Assembly (NCBI RefSeq): GCF_042434745.1
Contig: NZ_JBHLSS010000036.1
Strand: one strand, 5' to 3'
Source of the DNA: Azotobacter paspali
Lineage (GTDB): Bacteria; Pseudomonadota; Gammaproteobacteria; Pseudomonadales; Pseudomonadaceae
Length of the DNA: 64,000 nucleotides
This document shows positions 24,126 through 33,400 of this stretch, in pieces. The notes under the pieces were generated by a model. It did no database searches, was not told the DNA's origin, and saw only the letters and a program-made list of their open reading frames with translations. The translations under genes were made by a program, and so were the position numbers. Within the stretch, counting starts at the first letter, position 1. Every line of letters begins with the position of its first letter.

Positions 24126-26288
24126 TCAGGTGCTCCGCTTGTTGTTGTGCAGCAGTTCGAACAGCAGGAGCGAGCGGCCGGTGACGCCGTACTCGGTGCC
24201 GAAGGCGAAGCGCTCTTCCGTCGCCATCGGCTTGTGTGTGTCGATTAGGCGCCGCCAGCGCCGCCCCTGGGCGACCTCCGGCAGGTGGAAGTTGACCAGA
24301 TCGTAGTGGGCGTTCACCACCAACAGCAGGGTGGCGTCGGAGCCGGCGCGGCGGATGCCGGTCGGCTGGGCGCGGCCGTCGAGCAGCATGCCGAGGCAGC
24401 GGTTGTGCTCTTCCTCCCATTGCTCGATGGTCATCTCGGTGCCGGAAGGGTTCAGCCAGGTGACGTCCTTGATACCCAGCTCCTCGTTGAAGGCGCCGAC
24501 CAGGAAGCGCCCGCGGCGCAGCATGGGAAAGCGCAGGCGCAGGCGGATCAGGCGGCGCACGAACTCCTGCAGGGCCATGGCGTTTTCGTCGAGCCGCCAG
24601 TCGACCCAGCCGATCTCGCTGTCCTGGCAGTAGGCGTTGTTGTTGCCGTGCTGGGTGCGGGCGAATTCGTCGCCGGCGACCAGCATCGGCGTGCCCTGGG
24701 ACAGCAGCAGGGTGGCAAGGAAGTTGCGCATCTGCCGGATGCGCAGTTCGCGGATCTGCGGGTCGTCGGTGGGACCCTCGACGCCATGGTTCCAGGACAG
24801 GTTGTTGTCGGTGCCGTCCTGGTTGTTCTCGTCGTTGGCCTCGTTGTGCTTGTCGTTGTAGGAAACCAGGTCGTTGAGGGTGAAGCCGTCGTGGGCGGTG
24901 ATGAAGTTGACCGAGGCGAACGGCCGCCGGCCGCGCTGGTTGTAGAGGTCACCGGAGGCGGTGAGGCGCCTGGCGATGTCCGCCAACTGGTTTTCGTCGC
25001 CTTTCCAGAAGGCCCGCACGGTGTCGCGGAAGCGGTCGTTCCATTCCGCCCAACCGGGCGGGAAGCCGCCGACTTGATAGCCGCCTGGCCCGCAGTCCCA
25101 GGGCTCGGCGATCAGTTTGGTCTGGCGCAGCACCGGGTCCTGGCGGCAGGCGACTAGGAAGCTGTGGCGTTCGTCGAAGCCTTCCGGGCGACGGCCGAGG
25201 ATGGTCGCCAGGTCGAAGCGGAAGCCGTCCACATGCATCTCCGTGGCCCAGTAGCGCAGCGAGTCGGTGACCATCTGCAGTACGCAGGGATGGGAGAGGT
25301 CGAGCGTGTTGCCGGTGCCCGAGTCGTTGATGTAGTAGCGCTTGTCGTCCGCTATCAGGCGATAGTAGGTGGCATTGTCGATGCCGCGCATGGAGAGGGT
25401 CGGCCCCAGCTCATTGCCTTCGGCGGTGTGGTTGTAGACCACGTCGAGGATCACCTCTAGGCCCGCGTAGTGCAGGTGCGCGACCATCTCCTTGAACTCC
25501 TGGATCTTGCCGCTGGCCAGGTAGCGCGGGTGCGGGGCGAAGAAGCCGATGGTGTTGTAGCCCCAGTAGTTGGTCATGCCCTTTTCAAGCAGGTGCTGGT
25601 CCTGGACGAAGGCGTGGACCGGCAGCAGCTCGATCGCCGAGACGCCGAGCTGAAGCAGGTAGTTGAGCACCTCGGCGTTCATCAGGCCGGCGCAGGTGCC
25701 GCGCAGCGCCGGCGGCACCGCCGGATGGCGCATGGTGAAGCCGCGCAGGTGGGTCTCGTAGAGGATGGTGTGGTCCCAGGGGGTCTGCCTCGGGCGGTCG
25801 CGGCCCCAGGTGAAGGCCGGATCGATGACCTTGCTCTTGGGCACGTAGGGGGCGCTGTCGCGCTCGTCGAAACTGAGGTCGGCGTCCGGGTGGCCGACGG
25901 TGTAGCCGAACAGCGACTCGGACCAGCGCAGTTCGCCGACCAGTTGCTTGGCGTAGGGGTCGATCAGCAGCTTGTTGGGATTGAAGCGGTGCCCGGCATC
26001 CGGCGCGTAAGGGCCGTGCACTCGGTAGCCGTAGACCAGGCCCGGGTGGGCGTCCGGCAGGTAGCCGTGCCAGATTTCGTCGGTGTACTCGGGCAGCTCG
26101 ATGCGCTCCAGTTCGGTGCCCCCGGCCTTATCGAACAGGCAGAGTTCCACCTTGGTGGCATGGGCGGAGAACAGCGCGAAGTTGACGCCTAGACCGTCCC
26201 AGGTCGCGCCGAGGGGAAAGGGCAGGCCCTCGCGCACGCGCGAGGATGTCTTCACCTGGGCTGTCTTGATATTCCTGTGCTGATCCAT
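24126..26288 (-). CDS. glgX: Glycogen debranching enzyme GlgX
   Basis: GlgX is a GH13 isoamylase-type enzyme hydrolysing alpha-1,6 branches of glycogen limit dextrins. The 720 residues show an N-terminal CBM48 domain (REGLPFPLGATWDGLGVNFA) and the catalytic barrel with VILDVVYNHTAEGNE, nucleophile Asp in VDGFRFDLATIL, acid/base Glu in KLIAEPWDCG, and the third acidic residue in NFITAHDGFTLNDLVSYNDK. The ATG at 26288 has GGAGAAA upstream. It is the last gene of the glgA-treZ-malQ-treY-DUF2934-glgX array and supplies linear glucans to MalQ and TreY. Confidence 0.95.
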   Translation of the reverse strand: MDQHRNIKTAQVKTSSRVREGLPFPLGATWDGLGVNFALFSAHATKVELCLFDKAGGTELERIELPEYTDEIWHGYLPDAHPGLVYGYRVHGPYAPDAGHRFNPNKLLIDPYAKQLVGELRWSESLFGYTVGHPDADLSFDERDSAPYVPKSKVIDPAFTWGRDRPRQTPWDHTILYETHLRGFTMRHPAVPPALRGTCAGLMNAEVLNYLLQLGVSAIELLPVHAFVQDQHLLEKGMTNYWGYNTIGFFAPHPRYLASGKIQEFKEMVAHLHYAGLEVILDVVYNHTAEGNELGPTLSMRGIDNATYYRLIADDKRYYINDSGTGNTLDLSHPCVLQMVTDSLRYWATEMHVDGFRFDLATILGRRPEGFDERHSFLVACRQDPVLRQTKLIAEPWDCGPGGYQVGGFPPGWAEWNDRFRDTVRAFWKGDENQLADIARRLTASGDLYNQRGRRPFASVNFITAHDGFTLNDLVSYNDKHNEANDENNQDGTDNNLSWNHGVEGPTDDPQIRELRIRQMRNFLATLLLSQGTPMLVAGDEFARTQHGNNNAYCQDSEIGWVDWRLDENAMALQEFVRRLIRLRLRFPMLRRGRFLVGAFNEELGIKDVTWLNPSGTEMTIEQWEEEHNRCLGMLLDGRAQPTGIRRAGSDATLLLVVNAHYDLVNFHLPEVAQGRRWRRLIDTHKPMATEERFAFGTEYGVTGRSLLLFELLHNNKRST

Positions 26289-26458
26289 GCTCGTTTCTCC
26301 GATTGTCGGGAGGAGGAGCGGCGCTCCGTTTCGACGGATGGCTGCCGCGCCGCGGGAAGGCTTCCGTGCGAGCGAGCGGGTTGGAGGATGGGGCCGTGAG
26401 GGCGCCGCCGGCTGGATCGCCCTGGGCACATCGCGAGCGCATCTCGCTCGGCGGCGAT

Positions 26459-26740
26459 TCAGGACGCCGGGGGCTGCGCGCGCGGTTTTTTTGCGTCGGC
26501 AGCCTTAGCCGGGGCGGCTGTTTCGGTGGCCGCTCTGCCCACCGCCGCCACGGGCCTGGCGGCGCTCTTGCGCGGCGCGGCCGGCTTGCGCGTGCGGGGT
26601 TCCGGCATGGCGGCCTGTGATTCGGCTTCGGCCAGCTCGCGGGCCATCTGCCAATGGCGCTCCTGCCGACCCTCTGGGCAGCCCTCGGACTGCCAGATCT
26701 GGTAGGCCAGTTCGCGGATATGTTGCTCGTCGCTCGTCAT
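26459..26740 (-). CDS. DUF2934 protein with Lys/Ala/Pro-rich tail
   Basis: This 93-residue protein has an N-terminal DUF2934 domain (RELAYQIWQSEGCPEGRQER, then HWQMARELAEAE). The remaining 50 residues are basic, low-complexity and histone-tail-like (RTRKPAAPRKSAARPVAAV). GGAG precedes the ATG. DUF2934 genes are often found with glgX/treY and stress genes, but the function is unknown. It sits 25 bp behind treY. Confidence 0.85.
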   Translation of the reverse strand: MTSDEQHIRELAYQIWQSEGCPEGRQERHWQMARELAEAESQAAMPEPRTRKPAAPRKSAARPVAAVGRAATETAAPAKAADAKKPRAQPPAS

Positions 26741-26765
26741 GCCATTGCACTCCTTGTCATTGTGT

Positions 26766-29519
26766 TCATGCGCCATAGAAGAGGCCGACCGGGAAGGTCG
26801 CCAAGGCTTCTCCCACGAGCAGTTCGCTTTTTCCACGCGGGACCGTCTCGCCGGAAAGGACGCCCCGCAACGCGGGGATTTCGGGGAGCAGCACGCGGGT
26901 ATCCGTCCAGCGCGCCGGCTCGATCGCGGGCCGTCCGGCCTCGTCGAGCAGGTCGCTGGCCAGGCGCGGTGCCAGCACCAGCGCCCATTGCCCGGCATGC
27001 CGCCGGGCGAAGGCCAGCAGCCGCGCACGCTGCTCGCCGACCACCTCCAGCGGCAGGTAGTCGCCGGCGGCGAACAGCGCCGGGCAACGCGCGCGTAGGG
27101 CCAGGGTACGGGCGACGAGGGCTTGCTTGACGCGCCCATCGCGCCAGTGGCCGATGAGTTCGGCGGGCTCCCGACCCTGGGCCAAGGCCTGGCGGCGGGC
27201 GGCGAAATCCACCGGTCGGCGGTTGTCCGGGTCGACCAGACTGAAATCCCAGAATTCGTTGCCCTGGTAGAGGTCGGGCACGCCGGGCACGGTCATCCGC
27301 AGCAGGGTCTGGGCCAGGCTGTTAAGGGCGCCGGCCGGGGCGATGGCGGCGGCCGCGGCGGCGATCTCCTCGCGCAGCCGGGCGCCCACGGGGTTTTCCA
27401 GCAGGTCGTCGAGAAAGGCGCGGCAGGCCGCCTCGTAGGGCGCGTTGGGCGCGCTCCAGGCGCTGTTCAGCTTGGCCTCGCGCAAGGCCTTCTCCTGCCA
27501 CTGGCGCAGCCGTCCGGCATAGGCGCGCATGCCTGCCTCATCGTCCGGCGCCAGGTCCGGCGGCCAACTGCCGAGCAGGGTCTGGTAGAGCATCAGTTCG
27601 TCGACCGGAAGCGGCGCCGGGTCGTCGCCATGGCTGCGGCGCAGCGGCTGGGCCAGCAGCAGCCAGCGCTGCAGCCGCTCCCCGTACCAGACGGCGCGTT
27701 CGCTGAGCACGGCTAGACGCGCGCGGCTGTCCTCGCCGCGCTTGTGGTCGTGGGTGGCACTGGCCAGCAGGCTATCGGGAAAGCGTTCGCGCCGGCGCAG
27801 GCAGGCGGCGTGGAAGTCTTCCGGCGGGGCGGCGAAGCATTGGCTGTCGAAGCCGACGTCGTTGCGCGAGAGCAGTACGCCCGAGCGGTAGAAGGCGGTG
27901 TCTTCCACTGCCTTGGCGGCGGCCGGCGCGGTGACCTGTTGAAAGCGCACGCAGGCGTAGCGGTGCGCCTTGCGCCGTGGCCCCGGCGGCAAGCGGCGCC
28001 AGGGTTTGCCGCCGAGCCAGCGGTCCAGGTGGGCGAGCAGCGGCCAATCGGCTTCGTCGAGACTGGCGCGGGCGCCTTCCAAGGCTTGGCGGAAGAAGGG
28101 CTCGTCCTGCGCGGGACGGCCGCAGGCGCCGATGTAGGTGCGGTACACGGGAAAGTGGACGATCAGTTCGAGCAGTGCTCGGCGGATCTGGCCGAAGGTG
28201 ATGTCGCGGGTCATCAGGTCGCCGCGCGCCACCTGCAGCAGCGCCTGGGCAGCGCTTTCGAAGTCGCCGGCCAGGGTTCCGGTGAGCACCAGCCGGCGGG
28301 CCTGGCGCACTTCTTCGAGAAACTCGCCGGGACGCCCGCCGAGGCTGTGCCAGAGCACGCGCAGCGGCCCTTCTCCGTCGGGGTCGTGCTGCAGCAGGGA
28401 CACTTGGTTCATGAATTCGTAGCCGGTGGTGCCATCCACCAGCCAGTCGCCATGCAGTTCCTCGCCCTGGCCGAGGATCTTTTCCACGTAGATCGGCCAG
28501 TACCGGCCCCGACCGAGCCGTTCCAGGCGGCGGCGCAGGCGCCGGCAGTAGCCGCGCGGGTCGGCCAGGCCGTCGATGTGGTCGATGCGCAGGCCGTCGA
28601 TCAGGCCTTCCTCGAACAACTGGAAGATCTTCGCATGGGTGGCTTCGAAGACCCGTGGGCGTTCCACGCGCAGGCCGCCGAGTTCGTTGATATCGAAAAA
28701 GCGCCGCCAGTTTATGTCGTCCGCCGCGGTGCGCCAACTGGCCAGCCGGTAGAACTGCTGTTCGAACAGGGCGTGCAGGCGTGCGAAGCCTTCCGGCTGG
28801 CGCGCGTCGTAGGCGGCGAGCAAGGCCTCGATGGCGGTGCGTACCGCGGGCTGGACGGCCAGTCGCGACAGCCTGGCCTTCAGCTCGGCGGCTCGCCGGT
28901 AGCCCCCTTCCTCGGCGAGGGCGGCGAACTGCGCGGCCAGTTCCCGCAGCGCCGGGTGGTTGCTGGCGCGCAGCAGTTCGTCGTAGCTCGGCGGGCCGAT
29001 GGGGAAGCGGTGCTCATGGTGACTGGCGTAAAAGACGCCGGCCTGGGCATCGAAGCGCAGGGGGATTTCGCCGGCCTGCAGGACCTCGCCGTAGTCGCTG
29101 CGCAGGAAGGGCACCAGCAACTGGCCTGCCAGCAGCGGGTCGGGGGAGTTCCACTGGATGTCGAAGAAAGCGGCATAGGGGCTGCGCCGGCCCCATTCCA
29201 GTACGTCGAGCCACCAGGGGTTGCCGGCGCCGCCGACCGCCATGTGGTTGGAGACGATATCCAGGATCAGCCCCATGCCGCGCTTGCGCAAGGCCGCGAC
29301 CAGGCGCCGCAGGGCGTCTTCGCCACCTAGTTCGGGGTTGATGCGGGTCGGGTCGATGACATCGTAGCCGTGCCGCGAGCCGGGGCGCGCGGTGAGCAGC
29401 GGCGAGGCGTACAGGTGGCTGATGCCGAGGTCGGCGAAGTAGTCGACCAGCGGCACGGCGTCGTCGAGAGTGAAGTCGCTGTGGAATTGTAGGCGCAGGG
29501 TAGCGCGCGGACCGCTCAT
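26766..29519 (-). CDS. treY: Malto-oligosyltrehalose synthase TreY
   Basis: TreY (GH13_26) isomerises the reducing-end alpha-1,4 bond of maltodextrin to the alpha,alpha-1,1 bond of trehalose. The 917 residues show LRLQFHSDFTLDDAVPLVDY, LYASPLLTARPGSRHGYDV, ILDIVSNHMAVGG, the nucleophile region GLRIDHIDGLADPRGY, the acid/base IYVEKILGQGEEL, and SATHDHKRGEDSRARLAVLS. Its ATG overlaps the malQ stop by four bases. TreZ, encoded two genes upstream, releases free trehalose from its product. Confidence 0.95.
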   Translation of the reverse strand: MSGPRATLRLQFHSDFTLDDAVPLVDYFADLGISHLYASPLLTARPGSRHGYDVIDPTRINPELGGEDALRRLVAALRKRGMGLILDIVSNHMAVGGAGNPWWLDVLEWGRRSPYAAFFDIQWNSPDPLLAGQLLVPFLRSDYGEVLQAGEIPLRFDAQAGVFYASHHEHRFPIGPPSYDELLRASNHPALRELAAQFAALAEEGGYRRAAELKARLSRLAVQPAVRTAIEALLAAYDARQPEGFARLHALFEQQFYRLASWRTAADDINWRRFFDINELGGLRVERPRVFEATHAKIFQLFEEGLIDGLRIDHIDGLADPRGYCRRLRRRLERLGRGRYWPIYVEKILGQGEELHGDWLVDGTTGYEFMNQVSLLQHDPDGEGPLRVLWHSLGGRPGEFLEEVRQARRLVLTGTLAGDFESAAQALLQVARGDLMTRDITFGQIRRALLELIVHFPVYRTYIGACGRPAQDEPFFRQALEGARASLDEADWPLLAHLDRWLGGKPWRRLPPGPRRKAHRYACVRFQQVTAPAAAKAVEDTAFYRSGVLLSRNDVGFDSQCFAAPPEDFHAACLRRRERFPDSLLASATHDHKRGEDSRARLAVLSERAVWYGERLQRWLLLAQPLRRSHGDDPAPLPVDELMLYQTLLGSWPPDLAPDDEAGMRAYAGRLRQWQEKALREAKLNSAWSAPNAPYEAACRAFLDDLLENPVGARLREEIAAAAAAIAPAGALNSLAQTLLRMTVPGVPDLYQGNEFWDFSLVDPDNRRPVDFAARRQALAQGREPAELIGHWRDGRVKQALVARTLALRARCPALFAAGDYLPLEVVGEQRARLLAFARRHAGQWALVLAPRLASDLLDEAGRPAIEPARWTDTRVLLPEIPALRGVLSGETVPRGKSELLVGEALATFPVGLFYGA

Positions 29520-31594
29520 TTAACTTCCCCCCCCGGCGTCCGGCGCGCTTGCTTGAGCAGGCACAGGCGTCGCGCCGGGGCCGCGTCGTCGAGCAGCTCG
29601 TCGCTTTCCAGAGGCAGGCGGCGGCGCCAATTCGGGTGGCTGTCGATGGTGCCGGGCAGGTTGGCCTGTTCGTCGAGACCCAGGGCATCTTCCATGGGCA
29701 GCAGGACCAGCGGCGCCGGCGTCGCGCCGAGGAAGCGCACGCAGGCGTCGATCAGCCCGTCGCTGTCCAGGGGCTCGTCGAGCGCCGGGCCGCCGCTGTC
29801 GGCCAGCGCTTCGCGCAGCGCCAGGCGTTCGCGCTGGCGGGTCCGACGGGCCGCTTGGCTGGCTTCGACATCGATCAGTTGCAGGCGCTCGCGCCAGTCG
29901 ATGTCGCGTTCCCGCCACCAGCCGGCGAGGGTGGGCAGGTCGTGGGTGGTACTGGTCGCCAGGGCGTCGCCGGGCCATTGCTGCGGTCGCGCGAAGCGTC
30001 CGTCGTCGTCCTGTTCGAAAAGCAGCACGCGCATGCCGAGGATGCCGCGCTCGGCGAGCAGCGGACGGAAGCCTTCCGGGACGGTGCCGAGGTCCTCGCC
30101 GAGGATCGCCGCTCCGTGTCGCCAGGACTCCAGCGCCAGCAGGCGCATCAGGTCTTCCTGTGGGTAATGCAGGTAGGCGCCGTCGCGCTGCTCGGCGCCC
30201 GGCGGGATCAGCCACAGGCGACGGAGGCCCATCACATGGTCGATACGGATGCCACCGGCATGGGCCAGATTGGCGCGGAGCATCTCGATGAAGGCATGGA
30301 AACCGTGCCGGCGCAGACCCCAGGGCGAAAAGGCGGAGACTCCCCAGCTCTGTCCGGAGCGGTTGAGGATGTCCGGCGGCGCGCCGACGGTCAGGCTCGG
30401 CAGGAGTTCGGCCTGGCGGCTCCAGGCCTGGCTGCCGCCGCCGTCGGCGCCGACCGCCAGGTCGGCGATCAGGCCGATCGGCATGCCGGCGCTGCGCGCG
30501 GCCTGCTGGGTGCGTTCCAGGCCACGGACGATCAGCCACTGGGCGAAGGCGTGGAAGGTGATCTCGTCCTCGTATTCGCGGGCGAAGCCGGCCACCGCGG
30601 CGCTGCCGGGATAGCGCAGGGCCGGGTCCCAGCGTCGCCAGTCGTACAGTCCGTGGTGGCGGACGTGGTAGGCGTGCAGCGCCTCGAAGCGGCAGTGGTT
30701 CTCCAAGGCTTCGCCGCCGTTGCACCGAAAGCTGGCGAAGTCCTGTTCGAGCGGATTGCCGCCCTGGCGGAATTCCGCGTGCAGCAGGCGCAGCAAGCGC
30801 AGCTTGGCTTCGGCGGCGGCCGGCCAGTCGATCAGCTCCAGTCGCTCCAGGCGTTGCCATTCGTCGGCCAGGCCGCCGGCTTCGAGCGCGGTGCGCACTT
30901 CGCGCTCGCCGAGGATGCTGCCGGGGGCGCTATGCAGCACGTTGTAGAACAGCCGGCTGGACGGCGAATAGGGACTGAAGCGCTGGGTATCGGCGCTGAA
31001 CATGGCGTGCAGCGGGCTGATGGCGATACCCGCCGCGCCCTCCCTGGCCGCCCGATGCACCAGGTTTTCCAAAGCCTGGGTGTCGCCGATGCCGCCGTCG
31101 CCCTGGCGATGCAGGGAATAGAGCTGCACCGCGAGTCCCCAGAGCCGCGGCGAAGGGTGGCCGCTCAGTGCGTCCAGGCCGGTACAGCGCGGCGGAGCGA
31201 CGGCCAGGGTCAGCGACTGTGCGCCGATCGCCAGGCGGTGATAGCCGGGCTGCTCGATCGGTGGCAGGCGGGCCTGTTCGTCGAGCCGTCCGCCGTGGCG
31301 CCAGCCGTCCTCCAGGGTCAGTTCGAAGGCGCTGCCGGGCTCGAAATGGCCGGACAGGTCGAAAGATTGCCCGCGCTCCAGGGTGAGCAGCGGCGGCAGT
31401 TCGCTGCTTGTCCGGCGCAACTGCTCAAGGCTGTCCGCGATCTGGCCGCCGCTGTCGGCCGGCAATTCCAGCTCGGCCAGCACCCGGCGCAGGACTTCCG
31501 GCGCGACCTTGCGTGGCCGTCCTTCCGCGTCTATCCAGTCGACCGCTATCCCGGCGGCGGCGGCCAGGGCGCGGAGGCGCTCATCGTTGCTCAT
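29516..31594 (-). CDS. malQ: 4-alpha-glucanotransferase MalQ
   Basis: MalQ (GH77 amylomaltase) transfers glucan segments between maltodextrins. The 692-residue protein has an N-terminal domain of about 140 residues, then the barrel with AISPLHAMFSADTQRFSPYS, nucleophile Asp in IRIDHVMGLRRLWL, acid/base Glu in ILGEDLGTVPEGF, and STTHDLPTLAGWWRERDI. It overlaps treZ by 14 bp at its start and treY by 4 bp at its end, showing translational coupling. Confidence 0.95.
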   Translation of the reverse strand: MSNDERLRALAAAAGIAVDWIDAEGRPRKVAPEVLRRVLAELELPADSGGQIADSLEQLRRTSSELPPLLTLERGQSFDLSGHFEPGSAFELTLEDGWRHGGRLDEQARLPPIEQPGYHRLAIGAQSLTLAVAPPRCTGLDALSGHPSPRLWGLAVQLYSLHRQGDGGIGDTQALENLVHRAAREGAAGIAISPLHAMFSADTQRFSPYSPSSRLFYNVLHSAPGSILGEREVRTALEAGGLADEWQRLERLELIDWPAAAEAKLRLLRLLHAEFRQGGNPLEQDFASFRCNGGEALENHCRFEALHAYHVRHHGLYDWRRWDPALRYPGSAAVAGFAREYEDEITFHAFAQWLIVRGLERTQQAARSAGMPIGLIADLAVGADGGGSQAWSRQAELLPSLTVGAPPDILNRSGQSWGVSAFSPWGLRRHGFHAFIEMLRANLAHAGGIRIDHVMGLRRLWLIPPGAEQRDGAYLHYPQEDLMRLLALESWRHGAAILGEDLGTVPEGFRPLLAERGILGMRVLLFEQDDDGRFARPQQWPGDALATSTTHDLPTLAGWWRERDIDWRERLQLIDVEASQAARRTRQRERLALREALADSGGPALDEPLDSDGLIDACVRFLGATPAPLVLLPMEDALGLDEQANLPGTIDSHPNWRRRLPLESDELLDDAAPARRLCLLKQARRTPGGEVK

Positions 31595-33386
31595 CCGGGG
31601 CTACCAGGTAGGCACGGGCCATCCGGGCGGGAAGCCTGTCCAGATGCTCGTGGAATTCTTCCATGTCCTGGCTGGCGAACAGCAGCCGGCCGTGCTTGTA
31701 GTGCTCCGACAGCGGTACGGCTTGGGCACCGAGGTTCAGTTCGATGCGCAGGATGCTGCCGTCGCCCAGCAGCCAGCACGCCACCACGGCCTCGGTGCCC
31801 AGCACTTCGCTGCTCAGCGCCCGGCTGCCGGGCAGGCGCGGGATGATCTCGCGGCGGCGTAGGCCCAGCAGGTGATGGTAGAAGGCGCGCCATTCGGCGT
31901 GCTTGGGGTCGAAGCAGCACTGGAAGTCCGGCTGCGAGGCGGCGAAGGTCTTTTCGTCGTTGGGATCGGGAATCCGATCGCACAGAGACATGTCCTGGAA
32001 CGGCTCGAACTTGCAGAATTCCCGACGCCGGCCCTCTCGAACCGCCTGGGCCAATTCTTCGCTCTGGTGGCCGGTGAAGTACAGGAAGGGGCGGTGCGTG
32101 CCCCATTCCTCGCCCATGAACAGTAGCGGCACCATCGGCGAGAGCAGTAGCAGGGCGGTCGCCGCGCGCAGGGCGTCGCAATTGGCGAGGCTGATCAGGC
32201 GCTCGCCAAAGGCCCGGTTGCCGACCTGGTCGTGGTTTTGCAGGAATAGGATGAAGGCGCTGGGCGGCAGGTGGGCACTGGGTTCGCCGCAGGGTTCCGA
32301 CTGCCCCTGGCGAGCCATCTGGCCCTGGAAGATCAGCCCTTCTTTCAGGCAGAGGGCGAGCTTTTCCGCGGCGCCCTGGCAATAGTCGGCGTAATAGCCT
32401 TGCTGTTCGCCGGTGAGCAGGGTGTGCAGAACGTTGTGGCCGTCGTCGTTCCATTGCGCCACGTAACCGCCTTCGCCGAGCAGGCTGGTCTGGTTCTTCT
32501 CGTTCTCCAGCATCAGGTACACGTGACGGCCGGGTTCGATCGCGGCGTACACTCGCTGCGCCAGCTCGGTAAGGAAGTCGCGTTCGCTGATGGCGTGCAC
32601 GGCATCCAGGCGCAGGCCGTCGAAGCGGTATTCCTGCAGCCACATCAGGGCATTCTCGATGAAGAAGTCGCGCACCGGCTGCTGGCGGAAGTCGATGGCA
32701 TCGCCCCAGAGCGTCTTCTCGTCGTGGCGGAAGAAGGCCCCGGCATAGCGGCCGAGCTGGTTGCCTTCCGGACCGAAGTGGTTGTAGACGACATCCAGGA
32801 AGACCATCAGGCCGTGGCCGTGGGCGGTGTCGATCAGGTGCTTGAGGTCGTTGGGCGAGCCGTAGATGGATTCCGGGGCGAAGGGCAGTACGCCGTCGTA
32901 GCCCCAGTTGCGGGTACCGGGAAATTCGCCGATGGGCATCAGTTCGATGGCGGTGACGCCCAGTTCGGCCAGTTCGGCCAGTTGCGCCTCGACCCCATGG
33001 AAGCCGCCGAGCAGGCCGGCGTGCAGTTCGTAGATCACCGTCTCGTGCCAGGGACGGCCGCGCCAGTGGGGATGGCGCCATTGGTAGGAGCCGGGATCGA
33101 CCACCATGCTGGGGCCGTGCAGGCCGACGACCTGGGAGCGCGAGGCCGGGTCCGGCACGCTGATTTCGTCGTCGATCCGGAAGCGGTACTGGATGCCGGC
33201 GCCGAAGGGAACTTCGAGCACGAACCAGCCGCCCTGTTCCCGCCTCATGGGCTGTCGGCTGTCGCGGAGAATTTCCAGGTCGACGCGCTCGGCGTCGGGG
33301 GCCCAGAGCGTGAAGCGGGTACGGTGCGCGTCGATCAGGTGCGCGCCGAAACGTCGCTGGTCATGGTTGGAAACTGACATTGACAT
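31581..33386 (-). CDS. treZ: Malto-oligosyltrehalose trehalohydrolase TreZ
   Basis: TreZ (GH13_10) cleaves trehalose from malto-oligosyltrehalose. It has an N-terminal beta-sandwich (RFTLWAPDAERVDLEILRD; WFVLEVPFGAGIQYRFRIDD), then the barrel with VIYELHAGLLGGFHG, VFLDVVYNHFGPEGNQLG, FDGLRLDAVHAI (nucleophile), YLMLENEKNQTSLL (acid/base) and FLQNHDQVGNRA. ATG 33386 is chosen because GGAGA lies 8 bases upstream; ATG 33404, overlapping the glgA stop as ATGA, is a real alternative adding MNGDLS. Confidence 0.94.
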   Translation of the reverse strand: MSMSVSNHDQRRFGAHLIDAHRTRFTLWAPDAERVDLEILRDSRQPMRREQGGWFVLEVPFGAGIQYRFRIDDEISVPDPASRSQVVGLHGPSMVVDPGSYQWRHPHWRGRPWHETVIYELHAGLLGGFHGVEAQLAELAELGVTAIELMPIGEFPGTRNWGYDGVLPFAPESIYGSPNDLKHLIDTAHGHGLMVFLDVVYNHFGPEGNQLGRYAGAFFRHDEKTLWGDAIDFRQQPVRDFFIENALMWLQEYRFDGLRLDAVHAISERDFLTELAQRVYAAIEPGRHVYLMLENEKNQTSLLGEGGYVAQWNDDGHNVLHTLLTGEQQGYYADYCQGAAEKLALCLKEGLIFQGQMARQGQSEPCGEPSAHLPPSAFILFLQNHDQVGNRAFGERLISLANCDALRAATALLLLSPMVPLLFMGEEWGTHRPFLYFTGHQSEELAQAVREGRRREFCKFEPFQDMSLCDRIPDPNDEKTFAASQPDFQCCFDPKHAEWRAFYHHLLGLRRREIIPRLPGSRALSSEVLGTEAVVACWLLGDGSILRIELNLGAQAVPLSEHYKHGRLLFASQDMEEFHEHLDRLPARMARAYLVAPDEQR

Positions 33387-33400
33387 GGATAGGTCTCCGT

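Noticed and set aside
26766..29519. Plus-strand frames of up to 528 codons opposite treY and 765 codons opposite malQ
   Set aside because: They mirror strongly conserved GH13 and GH77 genes; typical antisense artefacts.
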